Assembly (NCBI GenBank): GCA_018873245.2
Contig: JAEMBT020000001.1
Coordinates: 4,430,001 to 4,494,000 of the forward strand
Direction: 5' to 3'
From: Archegozetes longisetosus
Lineage: Eukaryota; Arthropoda; Arachnida; Sarcoptiformes; Trhypochthoniidae
Length of the DNA stretch: 64,000 bases
The position numbers were made by a program, and so were the translations under genes. This document shows positions 58,720 to 64,000 of the stretch, one piece after another; position 1 is the stretch's first letter, and each line of letters begins with the position of its first letter. The notes under the pieces were generated by a model, which did no database searches, had not been told where the DNA came from, and saw nothing but the letters and a program-made list of their open reading frames with translations.

Positions 58720-59640
58720 TATAACCCATCTCTCGAAGCTGATTATGATTACAAAGCAAAGGTAACAAAGAAAATCTTCAGGCAACATAAGTGGCAGCAT
58801 ATAAATGAACAAATTCTAGAAACATAGCCCTACTATGTATAGAAAAACACTAGAAATTTCTACAATAAAATCTCTTAATGCTATATACCAAGCTAAATCA
58901 TCCATGGTTAAAGATAAAAATGAAAATCTTCTATTGGTTGAAGAAACCATCGCAAATCTTTGGAAAGAATATTTCCAAGAACTACTAAACTGATCTACTC
59001 CAAGTGAATCCTTTATTTAGGGTCTGGTTCGAAATCCTGACAATCAAAATCTTGACAGCTCATAATCCTGACAATTAAAATCCCGACAGTCGAAATTCTG
59101 GCAATCAAATCAATTATTACTTGTTTAGCCTCTATTCAAATTTAAAATTTCAGACTGTAATAATATAATTAATATTTTTTAAATTGATATAAATACTTTT
59201 AAAAAATTATACATTATTAATATACACATAACTAACTGACTTGGGGGGTTGGGAGGTTATTAGTTTCACAAAGAAGACTCACTGATCGGGAAAAAAGGAA
59301 TATGACAGTCATCATCAATCGTTCAAATTATAGTAATATCGAATTTCTTCGCGGTATAGCTCATAATATTTCTTTTTAGTTAAACAGAATATATTTATTT
59401 CATTTATTATTTGAAATGCACTTTTAATAAAATTGTTTTTATATGAGTTTACATGTTTGAATTCTAAGCTATCGGGATTTCAACATTTCGGGATTTTGAT
59501 TGTCGGGATTTTGACCGTATCCCTTTATTTATACTCCTAAACACAATGCTCAACCTCATGTAGAAGACATCATTAAAAGACATGATGTTACAATCAACAC
59601 AATTAAATATTTGTTCTCAGTGTCAAAGAACTTTTCGGAT
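58720..59640 (+). pseudogene. RTE-like LINE fragment, split by a foldback element
   Basis: Plus-strand frames read …KVTKKIFRQHKWQHINEQ and then YQAKSSMVKDKNENLLLVEE / WKEYFQELLN, the linker before the reverse transcriptase in RTE-type LINEs (usually …KDKNG-LL-…RWKEYFEELLN). After the insertion at 59020-59522 the frame resumes with HNAQPHVEDIIKRHDVTINT, which fits the next stretch of such proteins. Stops and frameshifts are present, and the catalytic part is absent. It is a short dead remnant. Confidence 0.65.
59020..59522. mobile_element. 503-bp foldback element with AATCCCGACAATCAAA repeat arms
   Basis: A perfect 9-bp duplication CTTTATTTA (59011-59019, 59523-59531). The left arm has about four copies and the right arm about three inverted copies of the 16-bp unit AATCCCGACAATCAAA. 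The ends are GGGTCTGGTTC and, inverted, GGATACGGTC. The interior is AT-rich without ORF. It has the same build as the elements at 29.1, 31.7 and 51.2 kb, with an unrelated unit. It splits the LINE fragment. Confidence 0.82.
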
Positions 59641-60359
59641 TCGTAAATATCCGAGAAATCAGAAAATAATAACTGCATAAATACTATTAAGAACTATTAA
59701 CTCTTCTCGAATTCTAAGTTTTCACTCATTGTTAAGGAATAACTATTATTTTATTCATTAATAGATTAAATACTATAAAATTAGTTTCTGAAAGAACGGC
59801 ATAAGCGAATGCTATTACAGAGTACGCTTACGCCTTTTCCTCACAAACAATTCAATTACAAAAGTATTGCTTTTGCCTAACTATCAATAATAATTAGCAA
59901 TGACTGAGATTGCAATTAAAACAAGACACGCATTCAGTGTTTATGAAGCTTGTGACTATCTAATTGTCTTGTTTCAAGTTCATTAAGGCTGTGCTTGGTA
60001 ATAACAAACTTCATTTGGTAATTTTTAATTTCAAGTTTAAAAGACTTGTGTTTTTAAAAATAAAAAAGACTATTCCATATGGTGTATTCGTCAAAACAAC
60101 ATTCATGAAAACAAACAAAAGTCCTCAAATCTCGAAATTCAAGATTTCAATCTTTCATAGCTTTGAATTTTTAGCAATGCATCTGCATTAAGTTTTACTA
60201 AACCTTTGATATGGATTTACTTTCTTGTTAAAAAAATCTTTAACTTATGATTCAAATATATTTTTAAACAGAAATCAAGTCATAACTAAAACTACTTTCG
60301 CTATCGTTTCATACAGTTTTCCTTTTGATTCAAACATTATTTAAAACAGTGAAGAGCAT
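59641..60359. other. No gene seen
   Basis: AT-rich DNA; the 75-codon frame at 59964-60191 has chance-like composition. Confidence 0.4.
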
Positions 60360-60985
60360 AAGCTAGCTTTGAGCTGAGCTGAGCTTTGAGCTGCGCTGCG
60401 CTTGAAGCTCAATTTTAGCTCTCTTCGAGCTTATAAGCTCGAGCTTGAAGCTCATGCTATAATGAAGAAGCGCAGCTCAAGCTCAAGTCCAAGCTCAAGT
60501 TGTTGAGCTTCGAGCTCAGCTCATTTGAAGCCGACTTATTTAATAAAGCAAAAGCAGTATTCACTGTAAAATAGTAATGATTGTTGAATTGCTTCTCGTA
60601 TGTTAGAAAATTAGATATTAAATTAGATCTATCGAATTGAATGATGAAATGCATTTCTGAATTATGAATCATTGTTTTCAAAATAAATTTCAATTTAAAC
60701 TGAAATTTAGTGCAGTAACTGTTTATTTGAAGAAAGAATTAATAAAGTTTTAAGGCCTTAGAAGTAATATTATTTCTATTCACTGATTAAATATCTTTAT
60801 ATTTAAAATAAGATAATCTCAAGTAATTTTTGATAATTATTCAATATAAGAGAAAATTGTTGTTTGGAGCTTCTTTAGTACAAGCGCAGCTCAGGCCAAA
60901 TTTGACAGAAGCGCAGCTCAAAACTCAACAATTTTGAGCTGCGCTTATAGAAGCTCGAGCTTGAAACTCAAGATTTCGGACCAAT
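60360..60985. repeat. Element with AGCTC-rich inverted arms
   Basis: The left arm 60360-60530 and right arm 60885-60985 are dense in AGCTC, GCGCAGCTC and CTCGAGCTTGAAGCTC in both orientations, around an AT-rich centre. The same AGCTCGAGCTT words form the ends of the element at 28745-30144. It is probably a foldback element of that family; its outer borders and target duplication are not clear. Confidence 0.55.
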
Positions 60986-61517
60986 GCTCACTAATTTAAA
61001 ATGTGGAGATTTGAGCCTTAAAAATGCTCAGAATATGATAATGTAAAAAAATTTAAAAATCAGAAAAATGTTTACATTTTAATCAATTCATTATTTATTC
61101 ATTAAATCAAAGACTACATTAATTCTAATTACTTAACATATCAAAAGAAAATATAACTTTGATCGCAAAATAATTAATAAGTCGTGAAATTTAGAAAAAT
61201 TTAATTTCTCGACTGAATAGTAACACGAATCTAAATAAACAACTGTATTGAAAAATATTGATCGAAAAAGTTATCCATAAGGTAACAATAGTTCTCACAC
61301 TTTATATCTGTCAGTTTTATCGAGAAGTTTACTTCCTAAATTACTTAATTTTTGCTATCAAATTATATATAACCTGAAAAATTACTAACTTTAAGTTTCT
61401 ACAGTTAACTTATTTTTAATATGTAAGAGACTTTTTTAAATTCTCAAAATGAATAGAAGCGCGTAAACAATATCTAGCAATGATTTGGAAGAATATGAAA
61501 TGTTTATCAATGATATC
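60986..61517. other. No gene seen
   Basis: AT-rich DNA with no supported feature. Confidence 0.4.
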
Positions 61518-62011
61518 TAGAGTGACCACGTCACAACTGCTATACGGGAGGACTTAAGCAATCGAAAAAGAGGACAGAGGACATTTTTAATTTTTTATTC
61601 ACATATAATTAATATAATTTGTGTCTAAATGAATACTTCTTATATTCTTTTGCTCCTCTTCTGAGGCATTGTGGTTCACAATTAAAAAGAGTTGTTTTGA
61701 TTAAAATTTTTATAACTACGTCACATGTATTTGATAAGTTAAAAGTATGATTGCACTATACTTATATATAAACCTCCTAATTGTTCCCTTTATAATGTAT
61801 ATATATGGTAAATTATACTATCTTTGACTACGAAAGGGCATAATTTGACTTTTGTATACAAAACATAGGAAATAATTACAGTCTCAGGAAATTTTAATGC
61901 TTTTTGCAAACGAGGACATTATATTGTCCTCCTCTGACCCCCGGGAGGACAGAGGACAAAATTAGTCAAAAGAGGACTGTCCTCTCTAAAGGAGGACATG
62001 TGGTCACTCTA
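61518..62011. mobile_element. 494-bp hAT non-autonomous element
   Basis: Both ends are TAGAGTGACCAC, and the flanks ATGATATC / ATGATATT differ at one of 8 positions. Many GAGGACA subterminal repeats occur on both sides (GTCCTCC, GAGGACAGAGGACA). This is a widespread animal hAT end type. The short open frame across its right end is chance. Confidence 0.85.
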
Positions 62012-64000
62012 ATGATATTGCATTATAAATACAGACTTATGTTTAGACATGATATCAATCATGATTTTGATAATGATATTAAAAGAAGAAAACAAGTTCA
62101 AATCATATATAATAAAAATTAGTTTTCTTGTCCGTTTTATTTATTCTTTGATTCGTTTGGAAGCTATATAGAATGGAAAACTCCTTTATTACTGTGATAT
62201 TCAATATGTTGGAGGAATACTGGAATTATAGTATATAATCGCATTCATTATAACTCCTTTACCTATTTAGGTTTAAAACCTAATTAATGGAAAAAAATGA
62301 TTCATTTTTCATTCACGGCTTAAAAATTTTAAAGGGTTTACCAAACAGGAATACAATCAAAATTTATAAGAGAGATATGAAGAAATTTAATAAAAAATTA
62401 AATTTGTTCAAATCCTAACTGCTGAATAAGATGATTGCAATTCTAATGTTAGTTATATTGACAGTAGTCTTAATTGTTTACTATTACTTCTATGATCTGA
62501 TAATTTGTGGGATATTGAGTGTAACTATACATTTTGAATACACAGCATATGCGATTGCCACCTCTTACAGTACTTCTATTATTGCAAAATTTGATTCAAA
62601 TCATTCAGTAGAAAAATTATTGAATCATCAAATGCTTCGTCTTCTTTTAGATACAATGTCTCTGAACTAATAGAACATAACTGTATTTGCAATGATACCA
62701 AACTTCATAAGAGATTTCGGAAAAGTATACTTTCGCCTTAGCTTATACTTTAATACCAATTAATTTAATATCATTACAACTATTTTTTGGAAAATTAGTT
62801 TTATCAGCTTTTGTACAACTGCTGACTTTCTTAATCGGGTCCTTATTCTCACACTTTACGCTTTATTCTCTAAATTCATCGATCTTAAGACCTTATAGAT
62901 TGTGATATGAACCTAATTAGATATGAATTCATTCATAAAATTTAGAAATAAAGTAAAGGTATATCAAAACTTAGTCATCATATTTTATTTATTATGAGTT
63001 TTCCTTACATTTATCAATTGCTATGGAAAAGTTAGTTTTAATCCAACTTCTTTATAATAAAAATATACTTATGCCAAAAAATAGACTATTTTAATAGAGA
63101 AATCTTTTTGACATATTGCATTTTCCTAAACGATTTTCAATATAATGCTAAAATTATTAGTGCTTTCAAGTTAAAAATAATTTCTTAAATTACTCTTTAG
63201 TTGGCCTAAAATTAGAATTTAGCTTAGAATAGTATTGATGTAGAGAAAAACCACCTTTTTAGCATATTGTTCAGAATAATTTATCATAAATAAAGCCATT
63301 TAGGAAAGGTTGAGTCGCAATCCATTACTTTTCAGGGTCTTAATATCAATAAAACCACAGCTGAATTAAGTTCATTGTACTGAAAAATGAGTTTTATAGA
63401 ATAAAATATGTTCCATATATAATTAAGGACGACATTGATAGATTTATAGCTAATTAACTTTTCCAACCAAACAAGGTTAATATAATAATAGCAAACATCT
63501 TAATATTTTATTCTTAATAAAGAGAATTTTTACACTTATTCTTTAGTTATTTTGCACAAGTCCTGGTGTAGAAAGTAATAAAATCAATTGTGATATTCAG
63601 TATTCTTATGAAAATAGCCCCATCCAAGGAAACGTTGATGAATTTTTGTTCTATGCTAAAACTTTTGTTTTAAGAACAAATTATGCTCGGAGAAAAATCC
63701 GCATAAAGTTCATTTGTTTATAACTTTTTACTAATAAATGAAAAGTTATGTTTCATTAAACCAACATAATAATAGATGAGTAATTTTAGTTTAGTTAATT
63801 GTTGATAATGACCCACTGTCGACGACAATTAGTATTTTACTTTAGTAAGCGATCACATCTAATATATTTGTTATTTTCTAAATACAAGAAAAATATCGAA
63901 ATCAAGTGGACAACTTGTTAACAGAGTGTTATCTCTTATAAATCTTTTATTGTCTTTCAATTATTTTATTCGACTGCCTTTGTATTAATCGATGTTAAAA
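62012..64000. other. No supported gene; one hydrophobic open frame
   Basis: A 79-codon plus-strand frame at 62431-62670 begins with a strongly hydrophobic segment (MIAILMLVILTVVLIVYYYF). The sequence after it in other frames (for example ELIEHNCICNDTKLHKRF) could be remnants of a membrane protein, but no family is recognised and there is no consistent exon structure. The remainder is AT-rich and shows nothing. Confidence 0.3.

Noticed and set aside
59028..59040. GGTTCGAAATCC as a tRNA T-loop
   Set aside because: No matching anticodon, D or acceptor arms; it belongs to the foldback element's left end.

Overview
The window is AT-rich (about 30% G+C) animal nuclear DNA. The evidence is interrupted genes with GT-AG introns, AATAAA polyadenylation signals, TATA-box promoters, LINE fragments, many DNA transposons of animal type (hAT, mariner, Merlin, MULE-like, piggyBac-like) and short TTAGG runs of the arthropod telomere type. 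An intronless bacterial-type cysteine synthase / beta-cyanoalanine synthase gene points to a plant-feeding arthropod, with a mite the best guess and a moth possible. That gene is the reported horizontal acquisition of spider mites and Lepidoptera. The species cannot be fixed from the sequence.

Layout. 1-8.9 kb is gene-poor and holds one small MITE and one doubtful exon. 8.95-9.92 kb carries the synthase gene, the only long intact ORF, with base composition unlike its surroundings. 10-27 kb is mostly non-coding; its best coding candidate is a minus-strand four-exon set (15.9-16.9 kb) ending a one-pass membrane protein. 27-32.6 kb is a cluster of transposons that includes two foldback elements and a broken gene whose C-terminus looks like a phage tail-fibre domain. 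33.4-35.9 kb holds a minus-strand MFS transporter of the SLC46 (folate transporter-like) family. 36.1-42.6 kb is nested transposons: a hAT, a 1.65-kb long-TIR element, and a third element whose inverted repeat is split by a Merlin element. 43.4-54.5 kb is a diverged duplication of one small secreted-protein gene (copy A at 44.3-46.3 kb, copy B at 52.8-54.2 kb). A dead CR1/L2-like LINE and a foldback element lie between the copies. 54.5-64 kb holds more MITEs, an RTE-like LINE fragment split by a foldback element, and no convincing gene.

How the pieces relate. The synthase would give cysteine synthesis and cyanide detoxification. The SLC46-like carrier and the two secreted cysteine-containing proteins also fit a feeding animal, but nothing in the window ties them into one pathway. 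The clearest pattern is structural. At least four foldback elements share one design, with arms built of short degenerate tandem repeats of about 15-17 bp and, in most, a 9-bp target duplication, yet their repeat units are unrelated. The secreted-protein copies also show splice acceptors that have moved so as to keep the reading frame open.
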